Positions 9,381 to 18,345 of a stretch of DNA of 64,000 bases are shown piece by piece (within the stretch, counting starts at the first letter, position 1; every line of letters begins with the position of its first letter). Under the pieces are notes generated by a model. It searched no databases, was not told where the DNA came from, and saw only the letters and a program-made list of their open reading frames with translations. A program made the position numbers and the translations under genes. Origin of the DNA: Luteolibacter algae (GTDB taxonomy: Bacteria > Verrucomicrobiota > Verrucomicrobiia > Verrucomicrobiales > Akkermansiaceae); contig NZ_JBHUIT010000005.1 of the NCBI RefSeq assembly GCF_042683045.1, positions 36,147-100,146 of the forward strand, written 5' to 3'.

Positions 9381-10123
9381 TTAGCGACGGCGGCGAATCA
9401 TGCCGAATCCGATAGCTCCGAGAGCGGCAAGCAGTGCCGCGGAAGGCTCTGGCACAGTATCGACGGAAAAAACAAAGTTATCGAAGTAGACCACGTTGTC
9501 AGTCGGCGTTCCATTTTGGAAATTGATATTGAACAGCAGTTTGTTCGCGGTAGGAGTCGCCGGACGGTTTGGATCCAATCCTGTTGGAATATTTCCAGTA
9601 TAAGAATTGGAATAAACGCCAGCCAATCTTACCTGCTGACTACCGCCCAAGAAATCCGTGGTGAAATTGTTTCGTCCCCCGGGACCGAATTCAGTGGTAT
9701 CGGTCGCGCCATTGTTGGCGATGTTATTGTTATTGGGATCAGCGTTCCAACGGTTTGTGATCCCGCCTACGGCATTTCCTACTGCAAGATCGCCGCAGGA
9801 ATATACATGTCGAAGGTAACCGACCAAGTGCCGTTAGGATCGAGATTGTCCGGAAGATTGAAGTTGGAATCGGAAAGAATCTCCAGCCCCATATACTGGT
9901 TATTGGTAGTGGCCTCAAAACGGAGAACGTTTCCACTCGCACTCGTGAAGCCAGCTGATGCAGCCACGATCGTGCCACGGGAAACACCAGTGTCGTTTCC
10001 TGGATTGATATCGTTCACCGGGTCGAAATTACTGGTGAAAATCACCGTATTCGCAGCAGATGAAAAGCTTACGGCACCGCCGAAGAGAACGGCGGTAAGA
10101 AGTGTTGCGGATTTCTTTTTCAT
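9381..10123 (-). pseudogene. PEP-CTERM sorting-domain protein, interrupted by a frameshift
   Basis: Two minus-strand frames join into one secreted protein. The 5' part (10123 down to about 9796) starts with a signal peptide (MKKKSATLLTAVLFGGAV) and ends with TFDMYIPAAILQ and a stop. The 3' part continues in another frame as GDLAVGNAVGG and ends with the PEP-CTERM signal: VPEPSAALLA, a hydrophobic stretch, then RRRR. This signal is cleaved by an exosortase during export to the surface. Adding one G within the GCGGC at about 9793-9797 restores a single frame of roughly 247 residues. This is either a genuine frameshift mutation or a sequencing error. No exosortase is in the window. The body of the protein is a beta-rich domain of unknown ligand. 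Confidence 0.8.
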
Positions 10124-10268
10124 ATTTTTTAGATGGGAGTTTTTCCAAAGAACAACCAGCCTTTCGATTCATGACGAGGCTTCGGGAAGGTGTTCATTCA
10201 GACAATATCTCAAGATCACATAAAGATGCACTTTTGTTTGGTTTTTCGTGATTTGAACGTATCTACTA

Positions 10269-10289
10269 ATCATTTCTGGCAAAAATGAT
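10269..10289. promoter_or_regulatory. Palindromic operator candidate upstream of the dual XylR-type regulator
   Basis: A perfect 7-base inverted repeat, ATCATTT (10269-10275) and AAATGAT (10283-10289), is separated by 7 bases and centred about 53 bases before the regulator start. It lies in the 208-base region between divergent genes, so it could be an autoregulatory site or could act on the PEP-CTERM gene. No binding evidence exists beyond the symmetry. Confidence 0.35.
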
Positions 10290-10331
10290 CTGCGCTTCAT
10301 AGAAACTACGGATAATTCTGGTCACAACCCC

Positions 10332-12689
10332 ATGTCCGCACAGAGTGAATCAAACTTGTTCCGCATCGCAATTTTAGCGGATCCCACTCAGGCATACGGC
10401 AGGAACATGATGCGCGGAGCAACCCGCTACCTTTGGGAAAACGATATCTCTGTCCACGTCGATATTTTGGAGCGAGACTGGCCTTTCTCGCAAAAACAAC
10501 TCAACACCTATGATGGCTTTATTGAGACTTTGAACACGGATTGGCTCAGTAACCTCCCCCCCTCCAAGCCTATAATCTCCGTCGATTTCACCAGTAGGAA
10601 CCGGCATTCAATTTTCGTTCAATTGGATAATTTCGGGATTGGTGAAACTGCTGCGAACGCGCTTTACGAGCAAGGATCCGTAAGCTTCGCGTTCTATGAT
10701 GGCGTGAGGACGGAAAATCCGGCCTCGCGGGCCAGAAGAGATGCCCGTCTGAAGGGGTTCCGCGCAAGATTGATCGAGCTGGGAATCAAAAACATTGCGA
10801 AAAACCTGAAAGTTTACTCTTCCTGTCATGCAGACCAACTTGAGGATTGGATTGCCAGCTTGCGGAAGCCAACCGGGATTTTCACCTTCAACGATCTGGG
10901 AGCGCTTGAGATAAGCTATGCTTGCGAGGCACTGGGTCTGCTCGTGCCTGAAGAAGTTTCGATTGTCGGCGTGGATAATGATAGATTGCTCGGTCCACTC
11001 AGCGCTCCTCCCCTGTCTAGCATAGACCCGAGAATCGATGAAATAGCTTTCAACGCCATGCGGCTTCTCATCGATATGCTCGGCAAGAAGACAAGTGCTG
11101 CATTGCCGGTTCCAAAGCCCCGTCTCATTGCCCGTGAATCGACAGGAGATACCTCAGTCGCGGATGAAAGCGTCCGCAAGGCGATAAAAATCATCCAGAG
11201 CTCAATCAAAAACGAGCATCTTTCCACCCGGGAGTTGGCTAAACGCACCGGTCACAGCCTGAGAAAACTTGAGATTCTTTTCAAAGAACATCTTGGAAAA
11301 ACCATCCGCGATGAAATTCTGGACCGTCAGCTCAGCCAGTTCAGATTTTTACTACGAACCACGGACCTTCCCATAGAACAGATTTGTTTCCGCCTTTCCC
11401 AGGAGCCCTCCAACTTTCGCAAAAGCTTCCAGCGCATCGAAGGCATTTCACCCGGAAAATATCGCTTGTTCCATCAGGAAAAGTTCTCATCAGGCACCCC
11501 GGCAGTACTCAGGCTCCGCCCAAATCGGTTGAGGCTGTGCTTTTTCAATAAACTCCAGGGTAAATCCGCGTTTGACTATATACGCGGGGTTCAGGACTAC
11601 ATTCGTGAATTTCCCGAAGTCCAGGTAAAGCTGTTTCCCCAGGATCCACCCCAGAACATCGAAGATTCCACATTTGTCGGTTCATTGGCCCGTTTTGATG
11701 GATTTATCTCCCCTCCCCACGCTCTTCTTTCCAAGTCGATTCTGGGAAAACGACCGGTTCTGTATCTTGATCACCAGCGACATTATCCAATGTCATCTTC
11801 TGTTTGTGTGGACAGCCGGGAATGCGGAAAAATGGCAGCTGAGCACTTTATTACAAAAGGTCATAGGTCCTTTGTTTACTGCGATTACCTGGGAATGGAA
11901 CCGATTGCGACCGAGTGGGTTACCGACCAGCGAAACTGGAACCGGTATTCCGCATTCCATGAAACCATCCGTAGCCATGGTTTCTCCGAAGGAGCGATAA
12001 AACATAGCATCCCCAAAGACTTAACCACCCCGCCTCAGTGGCTGGAAAATTTACCCACACCAACAGCGATTTTTGCCTTCAACGATCTGATCGCAAGGCA
12101 TCTGGTTGAACTTTGCAGAAGAGCCGACCTAAAGATTCCACAGGACATCGCCATCCTGGGAATCGACAACGATGAACTAACCTGTGAGCTAAACAATCCA
12201 CCCCTTAGCAGCATCGATATGGGTTTCCGCCGGGCTGGATATCAGGCCGTCAGACTACTCTGCGATATGATTCGCGATCCCTCTCCAGAGAGAGTCATGG
12301 CCATCTCCGTTCCGCCCTATCAGGTTATCGAACGGGAAAGCACCGCCGGTATTGCCGGAGGAGATCCTGTCATCTCCGCTGCAGTTGAATTTATAACGGA
12401 AAATTATTCGCGGAAAATAGGCGTTAGCGATATCGCGGAAAATTGCGGAACCAGCCGGCGCAGTCTGGAGCAAAAATGTCTCAAGCATTTGCGAAAAACA
12501 GTCGCTGCCGTAATTCTGGAAACCCGCTTGAGCGCTGCAAAATCGCTGCTAGCGAAAAGCCCACTGCGTATCTCCGAAATTTCGGAACAATGCGGCTTCC
12601 GCCACTTTCGATATTTCTGCGAAGTGTTCAAACGGCAAACGGGAATGACGCCTCGTAGCTATCGTCTCCAGTTTACGAAGAATCAATAA
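10332..12689 (+). CDS. Tandem XylR-like transcription regulator (PBP-AraC-PBP-AraC)
   Basis: A 785-residue regulator made of two consecutive copies of the XylR architecture, in which a periplasmic-binding-protein-like sugar sensor is fused to an AraC helix-turn-helix domain. Copy 1 has a PBP domain at about residues 10-270 (IFTFNDLGALEISYACEALG, VSIVGVDND, APPLSSIDP) and AraC at 281-383. Copy 2 has PBP at 398-668 (IFAFNDLIARHLVELC, IAILGIDND, NPPLSSIDM) and AraC at 678-781 (ISEQCGFRHFRYFCEVFKRQ, GMTPRSYR). A single XylR is about 390 residues, so this is almost exactly double. The first AraC domain is more degenerate: its second helix-turn-helix reads ICFRLSQEPSNFRKSF and lacks the usual CGF. 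It converges on the fucosidase/permease operon, which is a plausible target. The start is the ATG at 10332. Confidence 0.88.
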   Translation: MSAQSESNLFRIAILADPTQAYGRNMMRGATRYLWENDISVHVDILERDWPFSQKQLNTYDGFIETLNTDWLSNLPPSKPIISVDFTSRNRHSIFVQLDNFGIGETAANALYEQGSVSFAFYDGVRTENPASRARRDARLKGFRARLIELGIKNIAKNLKVYSSCHADQLEDWIASLRKPTGIFTFNDLGALEISYACEALGLLVPEEVSIVGVDNDRLLGPLSAPPLSSIDPRIDEIAFNAMRLLIDMLGKKTSAALPVPKPRLIARESTGDTSVADESVRKAIKIIQSSIKNEHLSTRELAKRTGHSLRKLEILFKEHLGKTIRDEILDRQLSQFRFLLRTTDLPIEQICFRLSQEPSNFRKSFQRIEGISPGKYRLFHQEKFSSGTPAVLRLRPNRLRLCFFNKLQGKSAFDYIRGVQDYIREFPEVQVKLFPQDPPQNIEDSTFVGSLARFDGFISPPHALLSKSILGKRPVLYLDHQRHYPMSSSVCVDSRECGKMAAEHFITKGHRSFVYCDYLGMEPIATEWVTDQRNWNRYSAFHETIRSHGFSEGAIKHSIPKDLTTPPQWLENLPTPTAIFAFNDLIARHLVELCRRADLKIPQDIAILGIDNDELTCELNNPPLSSIDMGFRRAGYQAVRLLCDMIRDPSPERVMAISVPPYQVIERESTAGIAGGDPVISAAVEFITENYSRKIGVSDIAENCGTSRRSLEQKCLKHLRKTVAAVILETRLSAAKSLLAKSPLRISEISEQCGFRHFRYFCEVFKRQTGMTPRSYRLQFTKNQ

Positions 12690-12734
12690 GCAGCGAAGTT
12701 CCCACGGACGGCAAAGCTCTGCGGTAAAACGAAA

Positions 12735-12767
12735 AAAGGCCACCTTTCCCAGCGAAAGGTGGCCTTT
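12735..12767. terminator. Bidirectional rho-independent terminator
   Basis: A perfect 14-base stem, AAAGGCCACCTTTC (12735-12748) against GAAAGGTGGCCTTT (12754-12767), has a 5-base loop. It is followed by TTTTTT on the minus strand and TTT on the plus strand. It lies between the convergent regulator and fucosidase genes and should stop the fucosidase transcript best. Confidence 0.85.
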
Positions 12768-12809
12768 ATGAATTTTACCGGATCAACAGCGGATGACCCG
12801 GAGTTTGAA

Positions 12810-14408
12810 TTATTTAGCGAAGCTCACTTTGAGGCAGCTTGCAAAATCTGTGGGAGCTTCCGCCGGAAGTGCGACCACAAGCCCTTTGTCGGTTTGCTCA
12901 AAGGTGACCTTACCACCGCCAAGGAGCTCTACGGAATCGACCTTGCGGCCTTCGTTTTCATTTCCCACAGCGAGGGATTTGATCGTCACGGTTTCGCCCT
13001 TAGGCCATTCCATCAGAAATGTATAGAGAGTGCCATCCTGCTGGGTGAAGCGGATATCTTCTTCTGTATAACCTTTCTGTTTATGCTCTTGGTGGGCACC
13101 TTCCGCATTGCCGGTAGGACCTTCGCCAAAGATTTTCCAAGGACGTGTCGAGTAGATGCCTTCACCATTGGTCTCAAGCCATTTGCCGATCTCGCGCAAC
13201 ATCGCCTGCTCTTCGTCCGGGATTGTGCCATCGGACTTCGGACCAATGTTCAGAAGCATCACACCGTTTTTCGAAACGATGTCGATGAGATCATCCACCA
13301 TAACGTTCACAGGCTTATATTCATGGTTGGTCACATAGCCCCAGCTTGTGTAGCTGACGGAGGTATCCGTCTGCCAGAGCTCCGGACGAATTCCATTGAG
13401 CTTGCCCCGCTCGATATCGAGCATGGCTTCGCCATCCTTGAAAGCATCCCATTTGTAGTTGAGAGCGACCTCCTGGCCATTTTCCGCAGCCTTGTTGTAG
13501 TAATAGGCTGCAAATTTCTTGTTCAGTTCATAGTGATCGTTTGTTTCCGGTGTGCCGTTTTTATTGCGACCGATTCCGAAATCGAACCAGATGATATCCG
13601 GCTTGTAGCGATCGACCAGATCCGCGGTGCGGGCAAGCCAGTCCTTACGGAATTCCTCACTGGAAACCCACGCATGTCTGTGGTCCTTTCTGAAGACGTC
13701 CGCGCCTTTCCCCGGGTAAAGATATGGCTGATCAGGGCTGTAGAGATCGAAGAACTCCGGATTGGTATTATCCGCACCTTCCACACGGAAGAAGTAGGCC
13801 CAGTTGAAAGCCCGGTGGCTGGATACCGCGAATTTGAGATCCTCTGCGTGAACCGCATCCGAAAGCTCTTTGATGATGTCGCGCTTCGGCCCCATGTTCA
13901 CGGAGTTCCACCGGGTGAACGGGTTGTCATACATGGAAAACCCGTCATGGTGTTCGGCAACTGGCATGACATATTTCGCACCGGATTCCTTGAAGAGCTT
14001 TGCCCATGCCTTCGCATCGAAATTCTCCGCTTTGAACATTGGGACAAAATCCTTGTAACCGAATTTTGAAACTGGCCCGAAGGTCTCCTCGTGATGCTTG
14101 AACTCCGGGGTGCTCGGATCATACATCTTACGGGGATACCACTCGCTGCCGAATGCGGGCACCGAGTAAACGCCCCAGTGGATGAAGATGCCAAATTTCG
14201 CATCCTTATACCATTCCGGGATACCAATCTTCCGAAGTGACTCGGTCTCGGGTTTGAATGGGCCGGCGGCATTGGTTTTTTCAACTTCTTCAAGCTTCGC
14301 AGCAACGAGCGAGTCGTGCTTTTCCGCCGGCACGGCAGGAGGAAAAACATTTTCCGCATGAAGGACCGCAGGGGCAGCCAATAGCAGTAGTGGGAGTGTG
14401 TATTTCAT
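12810..14408 (-). CDS. Secreted alpha-L-fucosidase, GH29
   Basis: GH29 enzymes release terminal alpha-L-fucose with retention. The 532-residue protein begins with a signal peptide (MKYTLPLLLLAAPAVLHA). It carries the family signatures KFGIFIHWGVYSVPAFGSEW, then AEHHDGFSMYDNPFTRWN and PDIIWFDFG, where D276 is the expected nucleophile. The C-terminal part (residues about 430-532) is a small beta-sandwich. The ATG at 14408 is chosen because it starts the signal peptide. The gene follows the fucose permease by 31 bases on the same strand, so fucose liberated outside the cytoplasm would be imported by its operon partner. A sulfatase lies 5 kb away. The terminator at 12735-12767 ends the unit. Confidence 0.93.
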   Translation of the reverse strand: MKYTLPLLLLAAPAVLHAENVFPPAVPAEKHDSLVAAKLEEVEKTNAAGPFKPETESLRKIGIPEWYKDAKFGIFIHWGVYSVPAFGSEWYPRKMYDPSTPEFKHHEETFGPVSKFGYKDFVPMFKAENFDAKAWAKLFKESGAKYVMPVAEHHDGFSMYDNPFTRWNSVNMGPKRDIIKELSDAVHAEDLKFAVSSHRAFNWAYFFRVEGADNTNPEFFDLYSPDQPYLYPGKGADVFRKDHRHAWVSSEEFRKDWLARTADLVDRYKPDIIWFDFGIGRNKNGTPETNDHYELNKKFAAYYYNKAAENGQEVALNYKWDAFKDGEAMLDIERGKLNGIRPELWQTDTSVSYTSWGYVTNHEYKPVNVMVDDLIDIVSKNGVMLLNIGPKSDGTIPDEEQAMLREIGKWLETNGEGIYSTRPWKIFGEGPTGNAEGAHQEHKQKGYTEEDIRFTQQDGTLYTFLMEWPKGETVTIKSLAVGNENEGRKVDSVELLGGGKVTFEQTDKGLVVALPAEAPTDFASCLKVSFAK

Positions 14409-14439
14409 TCGATAAGTTCTATAGTTAGGGAAAATGGTA

Positions 14440-15951
14440 TTAAACGTAGTCCGGGTGCGGACGCTCCGTGAGCTTCCGATCACGCAGCATGGAGCGGAAG
14501 CCGAAGAGCGCGATCACGACAAAACATGCCGCAGGCAACCAGAAAGAAGCTCTCACTCCAAAGTCGGTGATGAATCCACCCTGCAGCTTGGTCAGCACGG
14601 CTCCGCCTACGATAGACATGATAAGGAAAGCCGAGCCGAGTTTTGCTTCCTCGATTTTCATGCCTTTCAGGGCGATGCCATAGATCGTAGGGAACATCAG
14701 CGACATGGCGGCGGAAATCATAACCAGAGAGTAGAGCCCAAGTTTTCCCTCAAGGTAAATGGCTCCCACTGTAAATACGAAACCGGCCACCGCGAAGATG
14801 AGCAGCATTTTCCCTGCCCCGATAAACTTCATCAGATAAGTGCAAATGAAGCGTGAGGAGAGGAAGATGATCATCGCTACAATATTGTAGTTCTGGGCTT
14901 CACCGAGGCTCAGGCCCACCTGTTCCATCCCGTAATGGATGATGAAGGTCCAGCACATGATTTGCGCACCAACGTAGAAAAGCTGCGCGATAACCCCTTC
15001 GCGGAAATGCGGGATTTTTACCAAACGCCCGACGATCTCCATGAAGGGAGCTTCCGTTCCACCTTCTTCTTTGAAGTTCGGCATCTTGCTGAAGGTAAAG
15101 ATCAGGAAGAAGACGAATACGATGATGGCGATGGTCACGTATGGAGTGCGGACATTTCCGAGATCGGTCTGTTGCAGCTCGTTGAATATCTCGGGATCGT
15201 TCGCACGTTGTGCCTTGAGAGCATTGGGCACCGCTTGGTCCAATGCGCCCGAGACCGTTCTGAAGTCGGGAATGCCATCCTTGTAGAGGGAGACTTCCGC
15301 TCCATCCTTGAGGATGACCGTCTCACCGTCCTGGCCGAGTTTTGCTCCTTCCGGAAGAGCGTTCGCATCGGTAATGAGATATTGGATCGCAGCCGGGCTC
15401 TGCTCTTTCATTTCATCGCGGAACTTGGTGACAGCGAGGTTCGGAGCGAGCAACTGGGAGGCGACGGCCATTCCGATCAGCGAGCCGATCGGGTTGAACG
15501 ACTGGGCCAGATTGAGACGTTGCGTCGAGGTCTCCGCCGGGCCCATTGCCAGAATATAGGGATTACAAGCGGTTTCGAGGAACGCCAGGCCATAGGTGAT
15601 GATGTAGGATGTGAGAGCAAATAGGGCGAAGTTTGCCATCAAGCTCGCAGGCACAGCGATCAACGCGCCCAGCGCATAAAGGAGCAGACCGAGCATGATC
15701 GCCGCCTTGTAGGAGAATTTCCGGATGAAGAATACCGCAGGAATCGCCATACAGAAGTAACCGGTATAGAAAGCGAATTGCAGCCATGAGGCTTGCGAGG
15801 TGGTAATGATGAAAACCTGCTCAAAGACCTTTACCAGCGGATTGGTGAAATCATTCGCAAATCCCCACAGTGAAAAACAGCAGGTAGTTAGAATAAACGG
15901 CAGGAGAAATTCTTTTGGAATGGTGCTTATTGAGGCGTTATTTTTGCTCAC
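14440..15951 (-). CDS. fucP: L-fucose:H+ symporter-like MFS permease
   Basis: A polytopic major facilitator superfamily transporter with about 12 helices, of the FucP/glucose-galactose type. The N-terminal FILTTCCFSLWGFANDFTNP and the following LETACNPYILAMGP and NLAQSFNPIGSLIG segments are characteristic of FucP. An unusually long loop between helices 6 and 7 (protein region EMKEQSPAAIQYLI to NVRTPYV, about 90 residues) is present, as in several Bacteroidetes/Verrucomicrobia homologues. I set the start at GTG 15951; another GTG at 16005 in frame would add 18 residues. It is the first gene of the permease-fucosidase operon and is divergent from a sigma factor. Fucose is the most likely substrate given the neighbour, but galactose or glucose is possible. 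Confidence 0.87.
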   Translation of the reverse strand: MSKNNASISTIPKEFLLPFILTTCCFSLWGFANDFTNPLVKVFEQVFIITTSQASWLQFAFYTGYFCMAIPAVFFIRKFSYKAAIMLGLLLYALGALIAVPASLMANFALFALTSYIITYGLAFLETACNPYILAMGPAETSTQRLNLAQSFNPIGSLIGMAVASQLLAPNLAVTKFRDEMKEQSPAAIQYLITDANALPEGAKLGQDGETVILKDGAEVSLYKDGIPDFRTVSGALDQAVPNALKAQRANDPEIFNELQQTDLGNVRTPYVTIAIIVFVFFLIFTFSKMPNFKEEGGTEAPFMEIVGRLVKIPHFREGVIAQLFYVGAQIMCWTFIIHYGMEQVGLSLGEAQNYNIVAMIIFLSSRFICTYLMKFIGAGKMLLIFAVAGFVFTVGAIYLEGKLGLYSLVMISAAMSLMFPTIYGIALKGMKIEEAKLGSAFLIMSIVGGAVLTKLQGGFITDFGVRASFWLPAACFVVIALFGFRSMLRDRKLTERPHPDYV

Positions 15952-16055
15952 GTTCTTTACAGTTGGATTTAATTGTGGAAAGAGGTGGGATGTCCGTAAA
16001 GACACCCCGGACTTTGGATATGTTTCACGACAGGGACGATGTGCAGAAGAAAAAA

Positions 16056-16071
16056 CTTATTTTGAAATAAG
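16056..16071. promoter_or_regulatory. Palindrome in the fucP/sigma factor divergent region
   Basis: A near-perfect 16-base palindrome, CTTATTT-TG-AAATAAG, sits between the divergent permease and sigma factor genes, about 105 bases from the fucP start and 60 bases from the sigma start. It could be an operator for either direction. It is AT-rich and short, so chance is not excluded. Confidence 0.3.
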
Positions 16072-16130
16072 ATTTTCCATCTTCCAAGCTCGCGACCAAG
16101 CCGATAATAAACTGACCACCTAATTGCATT

Positions 16131-16658
16131 TTGAGTAACCCAGACCAAGGAGAACAGTTTTCGAGCCTATTGATGGCCAACAGACATCGGATTTACGGAT
16201 TTTTGTATTCATTGGTCCATCAACACCAGGCAGCGGAAGATCTGATGCAGGAGGTCTCGATGATTTTATGGAGAAAATTCGATCAGTTTGAAATCGGAAC
16301 CGATTTCGCCGTCTGGGCGATGAGCGTCGGGCGCTTCTGCGTTTTGAATTGGCGGAGAAAACAGGCACGGCTACCGCTCTCACTGGATGATGATGATCTC
16401 ATCCGTCTGGCGGACGAGGCGGTCTCCGTTGCCTGCGAGGATGATATGCGCGGTAGCCTGAAGGAATGTATGCGCTTGCTTCCCGAAAAGCTGAAAAAGG
16501 TTCTCCGGGCAAGATATCATCGTGATCTGGATGTGAAGGAAATCGCAAAACGAAACCAACAGAGCGTGCGGGCGGTCTATCTGCTTTTGGAGAAGTCCCA
16601 CGGACTCCTGCTGGATTGCGTTTCGCAAAAACTTGGAAAACCCCCTCAGCAACCATGA
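16131..16658 (+). CDS. ECF-type sigma factor, planctomycete/verrucomicrobial family
   Basis: A 175-residue sigma-70 family factor with sigma region 2 (HRIYGFLYSLVHQHQAAEDLMQEV, then WRKFDQFEIGTDFAVWAM) and region 4 (LPEKLKKVLRARYHRDLDVKEIAKR, then VRAVYLLLEKSH). The wording of region 2 and the length fit the sigma subgroup abundant in Rhodopirellula and Verrucomicrobium genomes. The start codon appears to be TTG at 16131. No earlier ATG fits, and an internal ATG at 16173 would cut into region 2. Its TGA stop overlaps the ATG of the next gene, indicating translational coupling with a FecR-like membrane protein that is likely its regulator. Confidence 0.88.
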   Translation: MSNPDQGEQFSSLLMANRHRIYGFLYSLVHQHQAAEDLMQEVSMILWRKFDQFEIGTDFAVWAMSVGRFCVLNWRRKQARLPLSLDDDDLIRLADEAVSVACEDDMRGSLKECMRLLPEKLKKVLRARYHRDLDVKEIAKRNQQSVRAVYLLLEKSHGLLLDCVSQKLGKPPQQP

Positions 16659-18256
16659 AGGATTCTTATTCGGACAAAGAGATCGATCGGCTGGCGGAGC
16701 GTCTCCGGCAGAATGATCTTTCCTCCACGGAAGCGGATGCGTTGCGGGATGCCATCCGCAATCATCCCCGGGCACGGCGCCGGTTGGCCAGCAATCTTTA
16801 TCTCTCCGCGGAGTTTCACAGCGATTCCCTCACACACGAGTTACTGGGAAATGATAGCGACCGTAAAACATTTCCGTTCCGCCCCTGGCACGGAATCGTT
16901 GCTGCCGCAGTCCTCGCCTCGGGAATCGGCTACACGGTATATCAGTTTTCCAACCACAATAATAATGACCAGGCTCTCGCTGCCCACCAAAAGGGAGTCG
17001 CCGTGCTGAGCCGTCAACTGGATGTCTCCTGGGTGGGAGAGCCTCCACCGAAAAATGGGGATACCGGAGATCGCATGCTTTTGGAGCCGGGATTTTTGGA
17101 AATAAGCAAAGGCACGCTTCAGATTGATTTCTATAGTGGCGCCAGCGTGTTGATCGAGGCTCCGGCTCGCTTTGAGATTATTGATGCGAGCTGTGGCAGA
17201 CTTTCCTATGGAAAAATCAGTGTCGATATCCCCTCGGTGGCCGTGGGGTTCAAGCTCATCGCTCCCGATCTTGAGTTGGTGGACCAGGCTACCGAATTCG
17301 GCATCAATGCCGGGAAGGACGGTTCCTGTGAAATCCATGTTTTCAGCGGCAATCTAAATGTCTCCATCGCAGCCATGGAGCCTAAATTTATCAGAAGCGG
17401 AAACGGCATATCCATCAAACAGGGAAAAATCACAGATTTCCCCGCACAGCCTGGAGAATTTGTCCGCTCCACATCGCTGGATGCGGAATTGCGCTCCAAA
17501 CAAACACTTTGGAACGATTGGAAGCGCGATATCCTCTCGGATCCGGATGTTCTTCTTTATTACTCCTTTTCCGATATCCCGAAATGGGGTCGCACGATTG
17601 CCAACGAAGCCATGGGAGCCACAGCGGACACGGCCGGCGCGATCGTTGGCTGCCAACCGGTTCCCGGCCGCTGGCCAGGTTCCCAGGCAATGGGTTTCAG
17701 TTCTTCTTCCGATCGAGTCCGCTTGAATTTGCCGGGGCAATACGATTCCCTGACCTTGGCCACATGGGTGAAACTGGACAAACGGAGCTCAAAACACATT
17801 TCCCTCCTGAGCTGTGATCAAGAGGCCAATCAGAAATTCCTCATCGACTGGAGCCTTATCACGACGGAGAAGAACGTCTCTTATGTCACTCATTTCACCG
17901 AAACCAACCGTAAATTCGGCGCGATGGAAGACAGAAGCCATCACCACTCGCCCACGAATCTTGCAAAATATTTCAAAGTCGGTCAGTGGGTTCTATTGGG
18001 CCTCGTCTATGACGCTGGGAAAAAAGAGGTCAGGCACTATGCCAATGGGGATCTCGTTTATACAAATCCCGCAAAGGCCGATCATCAGCTGATCATCGGG
18101 ATCGCCGATTTGGGCAACTGGCCATACAAGGAATGGGCCAAGGGCACGGAATTTGAGGTGCGAAACCTCAGTGGCGCCATGGCGGACTTCCTGATTGCGA
18201 AACGTCCATTTGAGACCCGCGATTTTCAAAGGATGTACGAAATGGGTAAACCTTGA
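16655..18256 (+). CDS. FecR-like membrane regulator with C-terminal LamG domain
   Basis: A 533-residue single-pass protein. Residues 1-75 are a cytoplasmic, arginine-rich anti-sigma-like segment, a transmembrane helix lies at about 79-98 (HGIVAAAVLASGIGYTVYQF), and a FecR domain at about 130-250 includes LEISKGTLQIDFYSGASVLI and LVDQATEFGI. A concanavalin-like LamG fold occupies about 340-530 (DSLTLATWVKLDKRSSKHI and VGQWVLLGLVYDAG). LamG domains often bind sugars, so the pair could sense an extracytoplasmic glycan and release the sigma factor. That is inference. The ATG at 16655 overlaps the sigma stop by four bases (ATGA), favouring this start over an upstream one at 16616. Confidence 0.85.
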   Translation: MKDSYSDKEIDRLAERLRQNDLSSTEADALRDAIRNHPRARRRLASNLYLSAEFHSDSLTHELLGNDSDRKTFPFRPWHGIVAAAVLASGIGYTVYQFSNHNNNDQALAAHQKGVAVLSRQLDVSWVGEPPPKNGDTGDRMLLEPGFLEISKGTLQIDFYSGASVLIEAPARFEIIDASCGRLSYGKISVDIPSVAVGFKLIAPDLELVDQATEFGINAGKDGSCEIHVFSGNLNVSIAAMEPKFIRSGNGISIKQGKITDFPAQPGEFVRSTSLDAELRSKQTLWNDWKRDILSDPDVLLYYSFSDIPKWGRTIANEAMGATADTAGAIVGCQPVPGRWPGSQAMGFSSSSDRVRLNLPGQYDSLTLATWVKLDKRSSKHISLLSCDQEANQKFLIDWSLITTEKNVSYVTHFTETNRKFGAMEDRSHHHSPTNLAKYFKVGQWVLLGLVYDAGKKEVRHYANGDLVYTNPAKADHQLIIGIADLGNWPYKEWAKGTEFEVRNLSGAMADFLIAKRPFETRDFQRMYEMGKP

Positions 18257-18270
18257 GGGCTCCAACAAAA

Positions 18271-18302
18271 AAGAAGGGAGGTCATACCGACCTACCTTCT
18301 TT
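18271..18302. terminator. Terminator between the LamG regulator and pilin-like gene
   Basis: AAGAAGGGAGGTC (18271-18283) pairs with GACCTACCTTCTT with one mismatch and a 5-base loop. TTTTA follows on the plus strand and a run of T (from AAAAAA at 18267) on the minus strand, so it probably serves both convergent genes. Confidence 0.75.
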
Positions 18303-18345
18303 TATTCGAGAATAGAGTCTCTCCGGAACCGGAGGGAAATCCCGC

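Noticed and set aside
12759..14069. Long plus-strand open frame (436 codons) opposite the fucosidase
   Set aside because: It is antisense to a clear GH29 gene and shows no domain features; codon bias of the real gene leaves the opposite frame open.
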